NCBI RefSeq assembly: GCF_024323335.1 | Contig: NC_066581.1 | Span: 432,530,136-432,594,135 of the forward strand | DNA length: 64,000 nt | Direction: 5' to 3' | Origin: Lathyrus oleraceus | Taxonomy: Eukaryota > Streptophyta > Magnoliopsida > Fabales > Fabaceae | Shown: positions 1 through 12,600 of the stretch, piece after piece | How the letters are laid out: every line of letters starts with the position of its first letter | Position numbering within the stretch: position 1 is the stretch's first letter | Made by a program: the position numbers and the translations under genes | The notes under the pieces: generated by a model | Database searches by the model: none | What the model saw: only the letters and a program-made list of their open reading frames with translations | Told to the model about the DNA's origin: nothing

Positions 1-1353
1 CCTGAACCATGACACTATCTAGAACAATACTTTGCACTACATTGCCCTGATAACTGAGTCTGCTTGCCTTGTTTTGCTGCAGGATTTGTGTTGTAGCAGG
101 CTAGCATGATGATGATGATATGGTGTTGTTGCAAAGCAGGATGTGACATGGGCTATTGCAGCAATATTGGCTAGATCATCTGCATCCATGGATTTGTTGC
201 ACATGTGTGAGGTTTTTGTTGCAGCCAAAGGACAATGGTTGAACTATTAGGGGACTCCTAGGTCATGGTTAGGGCAGGCCAATGGCAAATGGTTAATGGG
301 TCAAAAGCTACAAAGTCATGGTGCACCATATGTGTTACTTGTAATGGAAGCTACCAAGAGAACATCAACAAACATGAGGATTGTATGATGCATTGAAGAA
401 GAAGGGCCAGGCCAAGTTTGGATGGGCGAGAGCAAGTGAAAGTTTACTTTGGTCAAAGTTGACCAAAAAGTTAACTATTGGCCAAAGTCAACAAATGGTC
501 AAAAATATATTTTCTTTGTGATTTCTTTGTAAATGGATATTTAATGGACAATTATGGGTAAATTTAGGGTGTAATGGATTTGGGTTGACTTTGGTCAAAG
601 TTGACACCAAAACGCGAACTGTTGACCAAAGTCAACAGTTTGGTCAAAATTGTATTTTCTTCTATGGATCATATGTAATGACATGAAATGGATTGAAATA
701 TAATTGAAATTGGTTTCCAAACTGTCTTGTTTTATGACTTGGAAGTTGGACTTTTTGAAAAATAACTTGACTAATAATGTACATGAACAAAGCCATCAAA
801 TGAGACCACAAGGCTAGGGTTTTGAAAAAATGCCCATGAACAAATGGCATGACCAACAAGTGGCTTGAAACACAGGGGTTTGATTATTCAGATGACTAGG
901 ACCAAAGAGGTGTCCACAACCAAATGAATAGCACCAATGACTTTGAACTAAGACCAAGGCTCCAAGTTAGGTCAACAATCAAGCCACCAAGTTCATCTGA
1001 TTACCATCTTCTGATTAGGGCTTTGGAGACCAAGATGGGGCCTAGGGAAGCTCCAAGAGATCCTGCCTTGAGAAAATAGGGTTTTGAATGCCCCAGGTTG
1101 TCTAGTCACAACCTTGTTGAAGTCAAACCTTCACCACCAGCATTAGGGTTTCACATGCTATGCTGATGATGTGACCAACCCATGCCTTTGGACTTTGATA
1201 CCTGTGTGAGCCCTAGATTTATGGGCCCAAGTTTCTTCTGAATCCATGAGGAATGATGCATGTGGATGCGTTATAGATGTATGCGAGCCATCTCTTGATC
1301 AAGTGATTAAATGCATAGGTGAGAAAGGGGAGTACAAATTTAGGGGTACAACA
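1..1353 (-). mobile_element. H: Ogre-like LTR fragment, window-truncated
   Basis: Read on the minus strand from 1353 this begins TGTTGTACCCCTAAATTTG, the same kind of start as the other large LTRs here (TGTAACACCTC, TGTAGCACCTC, TGTAATACCCC). It abuts A's pol exactly where homologous elements continue coding, so it is an LTR inserted into A; the expected TSD is about TTATG at 1354-1358, but the partner copy lies left of the window. No credible ORF. Several TTGAC cores occur between 440 and 640. Whether it is a solo LTR or part of a full element cannot be seen. Confidence 0.7.
619..638. repeat. perfect inverted repeat with TTGAC cores in LTR H
   Basis: CTGTTGAC and GTCAACAG form 8-bp arms around CAAA. 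Further TTGAC/GTCAA words cluster nearby (about 450-500 and 585-605). TTGAC is the core of the W-box bound by WRKY factors; binding here is inference. Confidence 0.6.
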
Positions 1354-4300
1354 TTATGGTAGTAAAGATCAAAAAGAGGTGCATAAGCAGATTGATGCCA
1401 ATTTCGTTGTTACTACTGAGTATCCGTAATGGGTGGCCAACATTGTGCTTGTTCCAAAGAAAGATGGAAAAGTCCGCATGTGCGTTGATTATAGAGATTT
1501 GAACAAAGCTAGTCCGAAAGATGATTTTCCTCTGCCCCACATTGACATGTTGGTAGACAATACAACTAAATTCAAAGTCTTTTCTTTTATGGATGGATTT
1601 TCCGGATATAATCAGATCAAGATGGCACCCGAAGATATGGAGAAGACCACATTCATTACACCTTGGGGAACATTCTGTTATAGAGTGATGCCTTTCGGTT
1701 TAAAGAATGCCGGTGCAACATACCAAAGAGCAATGACTACTCTTTTTCATGATATGATGCACAAAGAGATCAAAGTCTATGTTGATGATATGATTGCTAA
1801 ATCCAGTGATGAAGAAGAACATGTTGAGCATTTATTGAAGTTATTCCAGCATTTGAGGAAGTATAAACTCCGCTTGAATCCCTATAAGTGTACTTTTGGT
1901 GTTTGTTCTGGTAAGTTGTTGGGCTTTATTATCAGCGAGAAGGGTATTGAAGTTGATACTACCAAGGTCAAAGCAATACAAGAGATGCCTGCGCCAAAAA
2001 CTGAGAAGCAAGTCAGAGGTTTTCTTGACCGCTTAAATTATATCTCCATATTCATTTCACATATGACTGCCACATGTGCACCTATATTCAACCTTCTTCA
2101 GAAAGATAAGTCTTGTGATTGGATCGAAGATTTCCATAAAGCTTTTGAAAGTACCAAAGAATATTTTTTTGAGCCTCTGATTCTATCTCTGCCTGAAGAA
2201 GGAAGACCATTGATCATGTATTTGATTGTGCTTGAATAGAGTATGTGTTGTGTTCTTGGTCAACAACTGTGATACTCGGTAAGAAATTCACCGACTGTGA
2301 TACTCGGTATTCTATGTTTGAGAAGACTTGTTGCGCATTGGCTTGGGCTACTAAGCGTCTGCGTCAGTATATGTTGAATCAAACCACTTGGTTGATATCC
2401 AAAATGGATCCAATCAAGTATATTTTTGAGAAGCCTGCTTTAACTGGGAGGATTACCCGTTGGAAGATATGGTTATCAGAGTATGATATTGAATACCAAT
2501 CCCAAAAAGCGATCAAAGGCAGTGTCTTGGCTGACCATTTGGCACACCAACCAATTGAAGATTACTAGTCAGTACAGTATGATTTTCTCGATGAAGAGAT
2601 TTTGTACCTAAAGATGAAAGATTGTGATGAACCATTGCTTGAAGAAGTGCCAGAACCTGGTTCCTGTTGGGGCATAGTATTTGATGGAGCTGTTAATCAG
2701 TATGGTAATGGCATTGGGGCAGTGATTATTACTCCTCAAGGCACAAATTTCCCGTTTACAGCCAGATTGAATTTCAAATGTACAAACAATATGGCTGAGT
2801 ATGAAGCTTGCATTATGGGGCTTAAAGAGGCCATTGATCTCAGAATCAAGTATTTTGGCGTCTATGGAGATTCAGCTTTGGTTGTGAATCAAACCAAAGG
2901 TGAATGAGAGATGAATCAACCCGGTTTGATACCATATAGAGATTATGCGAAGAGGATTTCAACTTTCTTCACAAAGGTTGAGTTTCATCATATCCCTTGA
3001 GATGAAAACTGGATGGCAGATGCTCTGGCAACGTTGGCTTCAATGATTGTAGTGAAGTTTTAGAATGAAATTCCTAATTTGACTATGATGCGTCTTGATA
3101 GGCTAGATCATGTGTTTATTGCCGAAGAGGTCAAAGATGAGAAGCCGTGGTATTTTGATATCAAATGTTTTCTCCAAAGTCAGATTTACCCATCTAGGGA
3201 ATCTTTGAAAGATAAGAAAACTTTTAGTAGATTAGCTGGCAACTTCTACCTGAATGGTGATGTACTTTACAAGAGAAATTTTGATGTGGTTCTGCTCAGA
3301 TGCATGGATAGACACAAAGCACACTTATTGATGACTGAAGTCCATGAAGGTTCCTTTTGTACTCACTCCAATGGACATGCTATGGCGAAGAAGATGTTGA
3401 GAGCAGGTTACTATTGGCTGATAATGGAATCTGATTGTTGAAAGTTTGTGAAGAAATGCCACAAGTGTCAAATCTATGCAGATAAGATTCATATTCCTCC
3501 GACACTATTGAATGTCATCTCCTCCCCATGGACCTTCTCCATGTGGGGAATTGATATGATTGACATGATTAAGCCAAAATATTCGAACGAACATCGTTTC
3601 ATTTTGGTGGCTATCGACTACTTCATAAAGTGGGTTGAAGTGGCATCTTATGTGAATGTAACCAAGCAAGTTGTTGTAAGGTTTATCAAGAATCATATTA
3701 TATACCGGTATGGTGTGCCAATTAAGATTATTATTGATAATGGATCGAACTTGAATAATAATATGGTGGAAGCTCTTTGCAAAGACTTAAAGATTGCATA
3801 CTATAATACTTCTCCTTACAGACCTAAGATGAATGGGGTTGTTGAAGCTGCAAACAAGAACATCAAGAAAATCATCCAGAAGATGGTTGTGACGTACAAG
3901 GATTAGCATGAGATTCTCCCTTTTGCTTTACACGGGTATCATATATCCATCCGCACTTCAACAGGGGAAACCTCTTTCTCACTTGTTTTTGGCATGGAAG
4001 TTGTGCTCCCAGTAGAGGTTAAGATCCCATCATTGTGTGTGCTGATGGAAGCCAAGTTGACTGAAGCTGAATGGTGTCAGACCAGGTTTGACCAGCTGAA
4101 TTTAATTGAAGAGAAGAGGTTAACCGCCATGTGTCATGGTCAGTTATATCAGCAGAGATTGAAGAAAGCCTTTGATAAGAAGGACAAACCTCGTGTATTC
4201 AGAGAAGGTGACCTTGTGCTCAAGAAGATCTTATCTTTTAAACCAGAATCCAGGGGCAAATGGACTCCTAATTATGAAGGCCCATATGTTGTCAAAAGAG

Positions 4301-4389
4301 CCTTTTCAGGCGGTATTCTTACAACTATGGATGGTGAAGAGTTCATTCGTCCTATGAATGCCGATGAAGTCAAGAAATACTTTGCCTAA
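1354..4389 (+). pseudogene. A pol remnant: RT, RNase H, archaic RNase H, integrase
   Basis: A gypsy polyprotein in the order RT (catalytic YVDD near 1780, FSGYNQIKMAPEDMEKT near 1600), RT-linked RNase H (KKFTDC near 2283 to about 2560), second archaic RNase H (FDGAVNQYGNGIGAVI near 2680), H2C2 zinc finger (about 3340-3480), integrase core (WGIDMID near 3545, IIDNGSN near 3735, VEAANKN near 3840) and integrase C-terminus ending KKYFA at 4389. Two RNase H domains place it in the Tat/Ogre group. It is dead: in-frame stops include 1427-1429, 2237-2239, 2566-2568, 2905-2907, about 2998, about 3061, 3439-3441 and 3904-3906. A deletion with frame change lies near 2245-2300, where a 16-bp word occurs twice (2266-2281 and 2294-2309). 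H cuts its 5' end inside the RT N-terminal region. Confidence 0.93.
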
Positions 4390-4405
4390 AAAGAAAAGAA
4401 CAACT

Positions 4406-4565
4406 CGCTAAGTTGAAAACCCGAAAGGGCGACTTAGGCAAAAAATGAGCGTATCGGTGGATTGAAAACCTGAAAGGGCAATCCAGGCAAAAGTTAGAGA
4501 CATAAAATAGAAAATTATCCCGATAAACTGAGTACCCCACCTTGGGGTAATTTATGCAAAAATTA
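4406..4565 (+). repeat. A: three stem-loop units just after pol, each followed by GGCAAAAA-type spacer
   Basis: Unit 1: outer arms AAGT (4410-4413) and ACTT (4432-4435) around CCC-GAAA-GGG. Unit 2: GGATT (4459-4463) and AATCC (4480-4484) around CCTGAAAGGG. Unit 3: ATAAA (4523-4527) and TTTAT (4551-4555) around TACCCC-acctt-GGGGTA. Each is followed by GGCAAAAA or GCAAAAATTAGGG. The same arrangement with different arms follows pol in B and C. Function unknown. Confidence 0.7.
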
Positions 4566-7040
4566 GGGATTATGGCAAGTAACTGCAAGTTGTTGATCTC
4601 CAGTCTTGAAGACTTTCTTGAGCACAACGTTTGATTCTGATTCATCTTAAACCAAAGCCAAGAACACAATGGATATCAAAATTGGTAGAAGGATTAGTGA
4701 TCATTGTATTCAATGTAACCCTTTTACATGAAAATTACCATTTTTCAACTTTTGTAAAGATCTATGGAGTCTTATCATTTACAGACTACCATCCTATTAA
4801 ATAAAGTTGAGCCTTTTACCTAATTGTTTCTACTCTTATTTATTCAGCTAAATAGAATTAAATTTTATTGTGATCATTTTGAAATTAAAGTTTTAAAATA
4901 AAAATCACATTTTCTTAAATAATAAAAGCAAATACTTTTTAAAGAGAAGTCAATTTTATTTAAGGGATATCCACAGCGGTCCGAGAATAGGTAAGCCCTG
5001 AAATGTGAAACATTGTCGGTTTACCCCAAGCAGTTGGTGTGATTTCTGTTTATTTCCCAGCAGCATTTCACCACCTCCAGCCGAGTTTTGTTTGTTTTCC
5101 CAACTAAGTTCGTAATTGCCTCCCTCGAGTTGTAGGCGCGTTCTCGTAGTAGGTTGCATAGATTCAACAAATTTTGTTTCTCCTCAAGTCGTCACCAGAG
5201 TTATCCCTAACCCCCTGTTAGCCCTGATTCTTGAGCAGTATTTTCGATCCTCTACAAGGTTGTCTCCCATTTGATATGGTGTTGACCTAAAGTTCCCCGC
5301 AAAGTTGATAGTGCAAATTTTCGGCAAACCTTTTCCTTTTCCCCAGCCAGGGTTGAGCCTTTGAGGTGGATGATTCTGGTTCATTCCTTTGCAACCTTTT
5401 TCTCTCCAACAGATGCTTCCCTCCTGTGAGGATTGGCTGAGTACTGTATTGGTGACGCAGACCAGTGACATTTGTATCCTTTGTGATCGTTTTGTCAACA
5501 TAATCATCATATATACATATACATATACATATACATTTTTGCATTGGTAATGCACTTTGTGGTTCATTGTTTCTTTGATCCTCTGCTACGGTGGTATCCT
5601 TTCCCCCCACGCATATTTGGTATGTCTGTCCTCTTTCAATTATAGAGTGTCATCCCCTTAAGTAGAAAGAATTTAACCTTTCTCACTCCCCACTGAGTTA
5701 TTTCCTCGTGGATGATTATTGTTCTAGCTTCCTCCCCAGTTGATTATCTGGATGGAATCACTCCCCCTGAGTTACATCCTCATTGGGTTGAGTCTTTGAT
5801 TGTCCATTTCTTTCTAGATCTTACCTAGATAAATGCTTTTGGTCCCCTGAGAGTCTATTACCCAGTAACTGGTAATATTCTTCTCAAGTTTCAAGTATTT
5901 CACTTATGCCCCAATATCCGGCAAAAGTAACCTTTTTCTCCCCAGCGGATTCGTTTTCACGTCTCCCAGGAAGTTTATCCTTGATATGTTCATCTTAATC
6001 GATGACGGATATTCTTCCCCTTTTGAGTCTATCATTCATATGATCATCTTGACCGATGACGAATATTCTCGTTTTGGTATTTTACCCAGTATAAAGGTAG
6101 TTGTAATCCCTATTTTGTTCCCCAAAAAGTTAATCCTTGATATGTTCATCCTAACCGATGACAGATTTCCTCTTCTTTGCGGTTTTCTGCCCAGTAACCG
6201 GTAGTTGTAAATCCTACTTTCTAAGAGCCTATCCTTGATATGTTCATCTTAACCGATGATGGATACTTTCTTCCCGGTATTCTATCCAGTAACCGATAAG
6301 TATAATTCCTACTTTTTTAGGCAGTTTATCCTTGATATGTTCACCCTAACCAGTAACAGATATTCTTCCTAATGTCCCGAGGTGAGTCTATCCTTGATAT
6401 TTTCATTTTAACCGATGACGGATATTCTTCCCTTTTGGTCTATCCTTGATATGTTCACTTTAATCAGTGACAGATATTCTCTTTCTTTGTGGTCTTCTGC
6501 CCAGTAATCGGTAGTTATAAATCCTATTTTTGATTTGGTTCTTTCCTTAGCGAGTCATCCTTGATATGTTTACCCTAACTGGCAACGGATGTCCTCTCTA
6601 ACAGATTATGTTATCTCCTTACCCAATAACCGGCAGTGGATGATATACTTCTGTTACTCCTGTGTTGAAGATCATTTCTTCCCCAGCTGAGTTTGAGTGC
6701 GTGTTTCCCCAGTGAGATATCTGTTTCCTGCTTGCTTCGAGTATTTCGGATTTGTTCTGATCTACTCGTTTCCCCTGCAAATTTCCCCTATTATCCTCGG
6801 CTGAGTCTTCCCACAGTGAGTTTTCCTTACGGAATGCCTTATACTCCTGCGGACTTTCTGTCTCTCCGGATTCTTTTCCTTTGTGGCAACATTTTCCCCA
6901 CAGATATTATTTTAACATTCATATCATATGCTTCATGAGGTCTCTCGCGGACCAAAATTTGTTTCTATATGTTGTTATTTAAGTCCATTCTACTGAGTCG
7001 ATGCAAAGATTTTAACCATCATCTCCTCAGCTAGAACGTC
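4566..7040 (+). other. A 3' noncoding region with short-hairpin array
   Basis: No coding potential recognised. From about 5850 to 6620 it repeats two motifs: CCAGTAACCGGTA and GTTCATCTTAACCGATGACGG, each forming a small inverted repeat. Examples: TATTACC/GGTAATA around CAGTAACT at 5856-5877; TCATC/GATGA around TTAACC at 6244-6259; TATC/GATA around CAGTAACC at 6283-6298; CACT/AGTG around TTAATC near 6456. Words like TCCCCAG recur between 5700 and 6900. Tandem repeats in the 3' untranslated region of Tat/Ogre elements are known to be hypervariable; the stem-loop character is what is notable. Confidence 0.7.
5510..5536. repeat. (ACATAT)n microsatellite
   Basis: About four and a half units of ATACAT/ACATAT in A's 3' noncoding region. 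Confidence 0.85.
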
Positions 7041-7056
7041 CTTAAATAGGGGCAGC
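7041..7056 (+). other. A polypurine tract
   Basis: TTAAATAGGGGCAGC lies directly before the LTR. The tracts of B (AAATAGGGGCATC) and C (GAATAGGGGCAGC) are nearly identical, supporting its role as plus-strand primer site. Confidence 0.75.
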
Positions 7057-7224
7057 TATAAGACCCCAATTTTGACCCTAAGATCCCTCATGTCATCTCA
7101 TCATATGCATTAGCATTGGGATCACACCTTGGCATCCTCCTTACCCCTCATTCATTGGGTTTGCATTGGAAGAGATCACCAAGCACAATTTGATTGTATC
7201 ATACTTTTTTTTTAATCATTTACT

Positions 7225-8265
7225 TGTAAGAACAAAACTGGTTCTACAATAGATTTCTAAGATTTTGATGATAACAAAGGATGAAACCAAAAATGGCACT
7301 CTAACGAGATTTTTTCTAAGTATGCAGGACTCTGAACATTCATGCAAGAATCTGAACATTCACGCAGGACTCTGAACAGTTATGAAGGACTCTGATCATA
7401 TATCAGATACAAACGTATGTCAGATACAAACGTATGTCAGATACAAAGTATTAAAGGATCAGACACCGCTGAGAAAGGAGTACGTCCAAGAAGTTCTGGT
7501 TCTCATCAAAGAAAGACAGATCGAGAAGCTCCAACATTCTACTGGTCGTAGACTCTGATACTTTAGAAGACTAATACTCTGAGAAGCTCTGATGAAGTCA
7601 GACGTGATTATCCTCTAAAGAATAACTCTGGTACATCAAGACTCTGATAAAGATTCACAAGTCCAGAAAGCATAACGGAAATAATTCTCACTATGGAAAA
7701 TAAGTATTTTAAGAAAGAATTAGGGAGACAAAGTGGTTATAGAAAGAAACACAGAAGTAATGACATTGAATACTCATCAAAGACCAAGATTCTGTCATCA
7801 CTCCAACGGTCCTTCTCAACTACTATATAAAGGACAGTTTACCTCTCTAGAGAGACACACATCTGTGACGCACAGAAACTTCATTCATTCTCTCATTTTT
7901 CACGAGCTGCTGCTCTTATGTGAAAAATTCTTATTCTAATACTTTTTTGTAATACTTGCTGACTCTTAGAAGCGCTTTACATTACAATTCTATTTTGCTT
8001 AAATTATTGTTATTCCTCAAGTGACTCTGCGCAGTCTGCATACTTGAGAGGGCTAAGAGATTATTCTCTTAGATGATTGGTTGTGTAATCTTTCAAGATT
8101 AATGGATTAAGTCCTTTTTTAAGGAGAAATCACCTTGGCCGGGTGGACTGGAGTAGCTTTTTTTTCTAAGCGAACCAGTATAAAATTATGTGTGTTCTTA
8201 TTCTTTGAAAAATCTTTTATTTCTAAAACAATTCACACCCCCCTTTCTTGTTTTTCTCACCTTCA
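7225..8265 (+). mobile_element. G: solo LTR, probable Ty1/copia (SIRE/Maximus-like)
   Basis: A 1041-bp unit from TGTAAGAACAAAACTGG to CACCTTCA, flanked by TTACT at 7220-7224 and 8266-8270. Removing it restores the sequence of B's homologous LTR (ATTACTAACCAAAA), which confirms both the insertion and the TSD. It contains GATTTTGATGATAACAAAGG near its start and CAATTCACACCCCCC near its end, features I associate with SIRE-type legume elements; that lineage call is inference. No internal domain, so it is a solo LTR left by recombination. ACTCTGA-type words recur at 7325-7650. Confidence 0.85.
7824..7832 (+). promoter_or_regulatory. TATA box of LTR G
   Basis: TATATAAAG about 600 bp into the LTR, the usual layout for a U3 promoter. 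The LTR direction is set by its TG...CA ends and similarity to known types. Confidence 0.5.
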
Positions 8266-9616
8266 TTACTAACCAAAATACCAAAAATATGTCAATGTAT
8301 AGCTTAACTCTTTTGTAGGTAGTATGTATGCTCACCTTTGATCGATCAAGCTCATATCTAGAGTTTAACACCCTCAATGCAATGAGCTCAATCAAGAAAA
8401 GGGTTACATTGGCTCTAAGTATCATATATCGATCCCCATGATCTTCACATGTTATTTTGATCAAGAAATCACCAAGAGTTTGGAGTTGGTTTGCCTTGGA
8501 AACCCTAATTCATCTGGATATTTTATGTGACTTCTTCAATAAGTTTCTTCACCAATTGATCAAATATTTAAAGCTATACTTCACATTTCATCATATTATA
8601 CATATAATATCCTCTATGAGTCCCAAAAGTCAAGAGACAATCAAGCTAGCAAGTGGGTTCATGGTGGTTGACCAGAGAAAGTCAATTGATCAAAACTGGG
8701 GTTCCCTAGACCCTATCTCCTACAATTTTTGTCATATGAAAATGATTCCAAGAGAAAAGTTACTCTAAATCACATTTCAAACAACTTTCATGTTAAGGTC
8801 TAGAGATAGTTTTTCATGGAAAGTCATTTTTTATGGTGAACGATTATAGGTCATTTTGTCTAAACCCTAGTTTGAAGGTCAACTTCCCAAGACCATAACT
8901 TGCTCAATTTTTATAAGATGAAATTCTTTCAAGTCGCATGATCAAATTCATAATGTCTACTTAAACTTTTATGTGTAGAGGAAGTTCAAATTCAACCTGA
9001 AAATGAATGTGCCAAGAGGAAACATTATAGGTCATTTTGGGCCAATACCATTGAACAAGTGATTTTCCTCAACCTCTAAAATGCATAACTCATTCATGCT
9101 AAATCCAAATGAGGTAAAATTTGTGACCAAATTGAAGGGATTTGGAATATATACAACTTTAATGAAGGAGCATTTCTCATTTGAAGTCCATAGAAAAAGT
9201 TATTCAAGGTGGAAGAAGTGAACATATGGCTTGGTACTTAGAAATGTTTTTAATATGTTTGATTTTACAAACTTCCACCTCAAAGTTCATCATGGTATAA
9301 GCTTCAAATGAAAAAGTGTTCAATAATAAAGTTGTTCCTCTTGATCTAACCTTTCTAAAAAGTCCAAAATCATCTCATTTGGACGAAGTATGAGGCACTT
9401 GTGCATGGTTAAAGTTGAAAGACCATTTGGATGATTTCAAGTTCCACTTTTCATACACAAATGCATGGCTTGACAACATGATTTTAGCATGACTTACACT
9501 TAATTTGGACCTAGGTGCATCATTTGATGGGCCTATTACACGCCCATGCAAGCATGCAAGATAGGTTTTCAAACTTTTTCCAAAAATGGAAGTGTGCAAT
9601 GATCAATCTCATGGCC

Positions 9617-9624
9617 TATAAATA
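9617..9624 (+). promoter_or_regulatory. TATA box of A LTR
   Basis: TATAAATA in GGCCTATAAATAAGACC. B's LTR has TATAAATA at the equivalent distance from its start (about 1.5 kb, excluding inserts). Confidence 0.55.
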
Positions 9625-12600
9625 AGACCTCTCTTGCTCAGAAATAAGGACCTGATGCCCATGCTTTGATTTAGCAACCCCTAACCCTCACCATTAAAGG
9701 ATAAGCTTAAAGATTTTCTTTAAAAATCGAGTTTCAAATCTTCAACTGTTTTGAGATTGAAAATCCAAGAGTCCATCCCTTTCCTCGATCCATTTCCATT
9801 CCATCAAGCATCTGAAGCAAGGCCAAGCATAATTGAAAGCAATGTCGTGCCAATCTGAAGCTCCATTGAAGATGAATTTTCATAATTTTCATCTCTTCGA
9901 TTCTCACTCAATTATCCACTATTATTGTTGATTTTTGGTTGGCTGAAGTCCTACCAATGTGGGTCAAATTGAAGCAACTCAGTTCATGATCCTCAAAATT
10001 TAAATCCCTGTATCTTTTTATATACTTGGAATTGGACAAAATTGAGGCCAGATTCGAGGTCTTGAGCATTTTTCCTTCAAAATAGTGTACTCATTTCTTA
10101 TTTTTCTTTGATTTTTGGTTGGACCAGTCTGGTGGCCCTCACTGGAGAAGATGACTAGAACTAGGTCTCTGATTGTGCGCTGGAACAATCCGGGAAATCT
10201 GATATGAGTCCCAGGATCTAATCTTACGCGTCCGTTGTGATTCCCACACGTGTGGAACATTTGACTCAAGACCACATGGAACACGCGTTTTGGACCATTT
10301 GATCTGCCACCTCAATTAATAAGGGAGATCAGATGGTCCACGTAATTTTGATTTTCTGAATTTCCATTTTTATTGCTTTATTTTCATTAATTCATATTAA
10401 TTTTAGTTTTGATCCAAAAAATATGGGACTTTCACCAAAAAAAATCAAATATTTTTCTCTTTCATTTTCTGAATTAGAAATATTTTTTGGATTATTATTA
10501 ATATTTTTCATGATTTAATTGTTTTTGTGCATAATTTTAATTGTTTAAAAATACTTCTGACTTTCCAAAAATAATGAATTTTTTTATCCAAGTTCCTTTG
10601 ACCTTGTTTGACCTATGATAAATCTCTTGGCCATTTATTTGGTGTTTTAAAGAGATTTTAGGTTTTTAATCAAACATAATTTAATTTAATACATTTTTAA
10701 TTGATTTTAATTTGTTTAATTGAAAATAAATTGTGTGGAGCCATTTTTATTGACTTGTAAAGTTTGAATATTGTGTTTGGGCCTTGGTTAAGGTTGATTT
10801 GACTTTTGTTGGATTAAAATCATTGAATTTAAGGGATTGATGAAATATACATTTCATCTTCCAAAATGAATGAATGATTTTAATTTGATAAATTTCCTCC
10901 CATGACCAATTTGTGTTTATCTCATTTCCCCTCCCTCTTCATCTTCAATCCCTTTTTATCCCCACTCTCCTCATTGGCCAATGACATCTCAATATCCTAA
11001 GGCTAATTGGTTGATAAACCAATACAAGTATGGATGAGATTAGGTCCACCATTTTTCCATTTTCTTTTTGTGTGTGGTATGTTTTAGGAGTATGGTTCAT
11101 TATACCATATCTCTAACATGCATTAACACCAAAAAATGTATTGCCCGACCTCAGATAGTTGTGACTTCTACATAAGTCCAATTACGATTGTTTAGCATAG
11201 CGCTAAATTTTTGACACAAATGCATAACATTCTAGTAAGTGGGATTGTAAGTCCCCCCCCCTTTCAGGGTATTGTGTGGAAACTTGGCATTTTTTCCTTC
11301 CTTTGGAAGATGTCTTGGTTCAAGGATCCATGCTTGTGAATAGAGGGTTGAGTGTTCTCCAAAGAATGACTTAAAATAATTGAAAAGAAAAACTTCACTA
11401 ACTTCTAATCAACTAACACTTGAGTAAATTTTAATTTCAAGTCATTTATTTTTATACACTTTAAATTCAAGCCCCTTTTATCACTTTCCATTATTCATAT
11501 CATTTAACTTGTTTATATTTATGTCATTTTTGATTTGCTCACTTGAGCCATATGTATTGTGTTTGTATATACGTGTTTGTGTATTTTCTTCATGTTTAGG
11601 GTCTCTTGACCTTAAGATACTTAATAAACAAAAAAAACTCTAAAAAAAGGATTTATGTGGACGGTTGGATTTGATCTGAGATTTGGACTTAGAATTAGGC
11701 AACACTCCCTATGCAAAAGGACTTGGCCAATGCCAACATTTCTGAAACCAAGTGCTTGTGAATTGAACTTTCATATGATGCAAGTGTTGAAGATCCATTT
11801 GAGTTCATCTTCAACAAGGTCTTGATGCAAATGTCACTTTAAACCTGTGTCTAATCCAACATTCTGAGCCATTCAAGGAGTATGCCATCTGATACATGGG
11901 GAAAATTATGAAGAAGACTATGAAGTTGCTTGCTTGGATGTGGCTATCTTTATTTGAGGGCTTTCTCTTCATCTTGCTATTTGTGTATTGATATTGCTTG
12001 ATTCTGAAAGTCCAAGAGAAAAGTGGGTTTCTATATGACATTCTTGTCTATTGGATTGCATCCCATTGGTCAGATCTTTTCAACTCTTAAATTTTAAATT
12101 TGTGCTTAGGATTAGTCACTTCATCTCCTCCCATTTCTTAAGTTTCAAATCTCTCCCCTCTTTCAAAATCTTCTTTGCTTGTGATTTCCAAACTTAGACT
12201 TTATTGCAAATTAGAAACTTTGGCCTTAGCCATTGTATTTTTAAACCCCTTTTCTTAATCAAATTTGTAAATGAGCTTAACCATATTTGACTTTAAATTT
12301 CAAAAGAAAAAAAGAACTAACACCTATTCAAACCCTTTTAGGCCTTTTGTGCCTCTTTGTAGCGGGGTTTTCATTACCTTTAGGTTTATTGACTAAACCA
12401 AAAGTCAACATACAATTTGAGTCGCCACCACAATTTTATTTGTCCAAAGGAAAGGCTAAAAAGCAAGCAAAAGTTAAGGTAAGAAGTTTTCAAATCAAAA
12501 ACTAATAAAAATGTCAGAGATCTGGATAAGGGGGTTGGTTATGAAATGGGAAGGTTTTACGCACCTAAGACATCCTTAGTACTCTAACGGAACCCTTTTT

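Larger units (their letters stand above)
1354..12357 (+). mobile_element. A: decayed Ogre/Tat-lineage Ty3-gypsy element, 5' truncated
   Basis: Pol remnant (1354-4389), long 3' noncoding region (4390-7056), polypurine tract, and a 3' LTR from 7057. The LTR aligns base for base in many stretches with that of B in the opposite orientation, for example ATTACTAACCAAAA at about 8266-8279 versus B at about 30440. It lacks roughly the last 670 bp relative to B because B's LTR end begins at 12358. The simplest reading is that B inserted into A's LTR, with the remainder of A beyond the right window edge. The 5' part is cut by H. G is nested at 7225-8265. Confidence 0.8.
7057..12357 (+). mobile_element. 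A 3' LTR (3'-truncated, contains G)
   Basis: Starts TATAAGACCCC (the TG end has decayed to TA) right after the polypurine tract, and aligns with B's LTR start TGTAAGATCC. Excluding G it is about 4.25 kb, about 670 bp short of B's. It shares with B an LTR segment near 11140-11210 (CCTCAGATAG, AGCATAGCGCTA), seen in reverse at 13920-13990, and a TATA box. A C-run lies at about 11250. No gene found inside. Confidence 0.8.

Noticed and set aside
8457..8768. Small ORF in the A LTR
   Set aside because: Lies in LTR sequence homologous to B's LTR, where the frame is not conserved.
12287..12505. Small plus-strand ORF at the A/B junction
   Set aside because: It spans two abutting LTR ends and has no family similarity.
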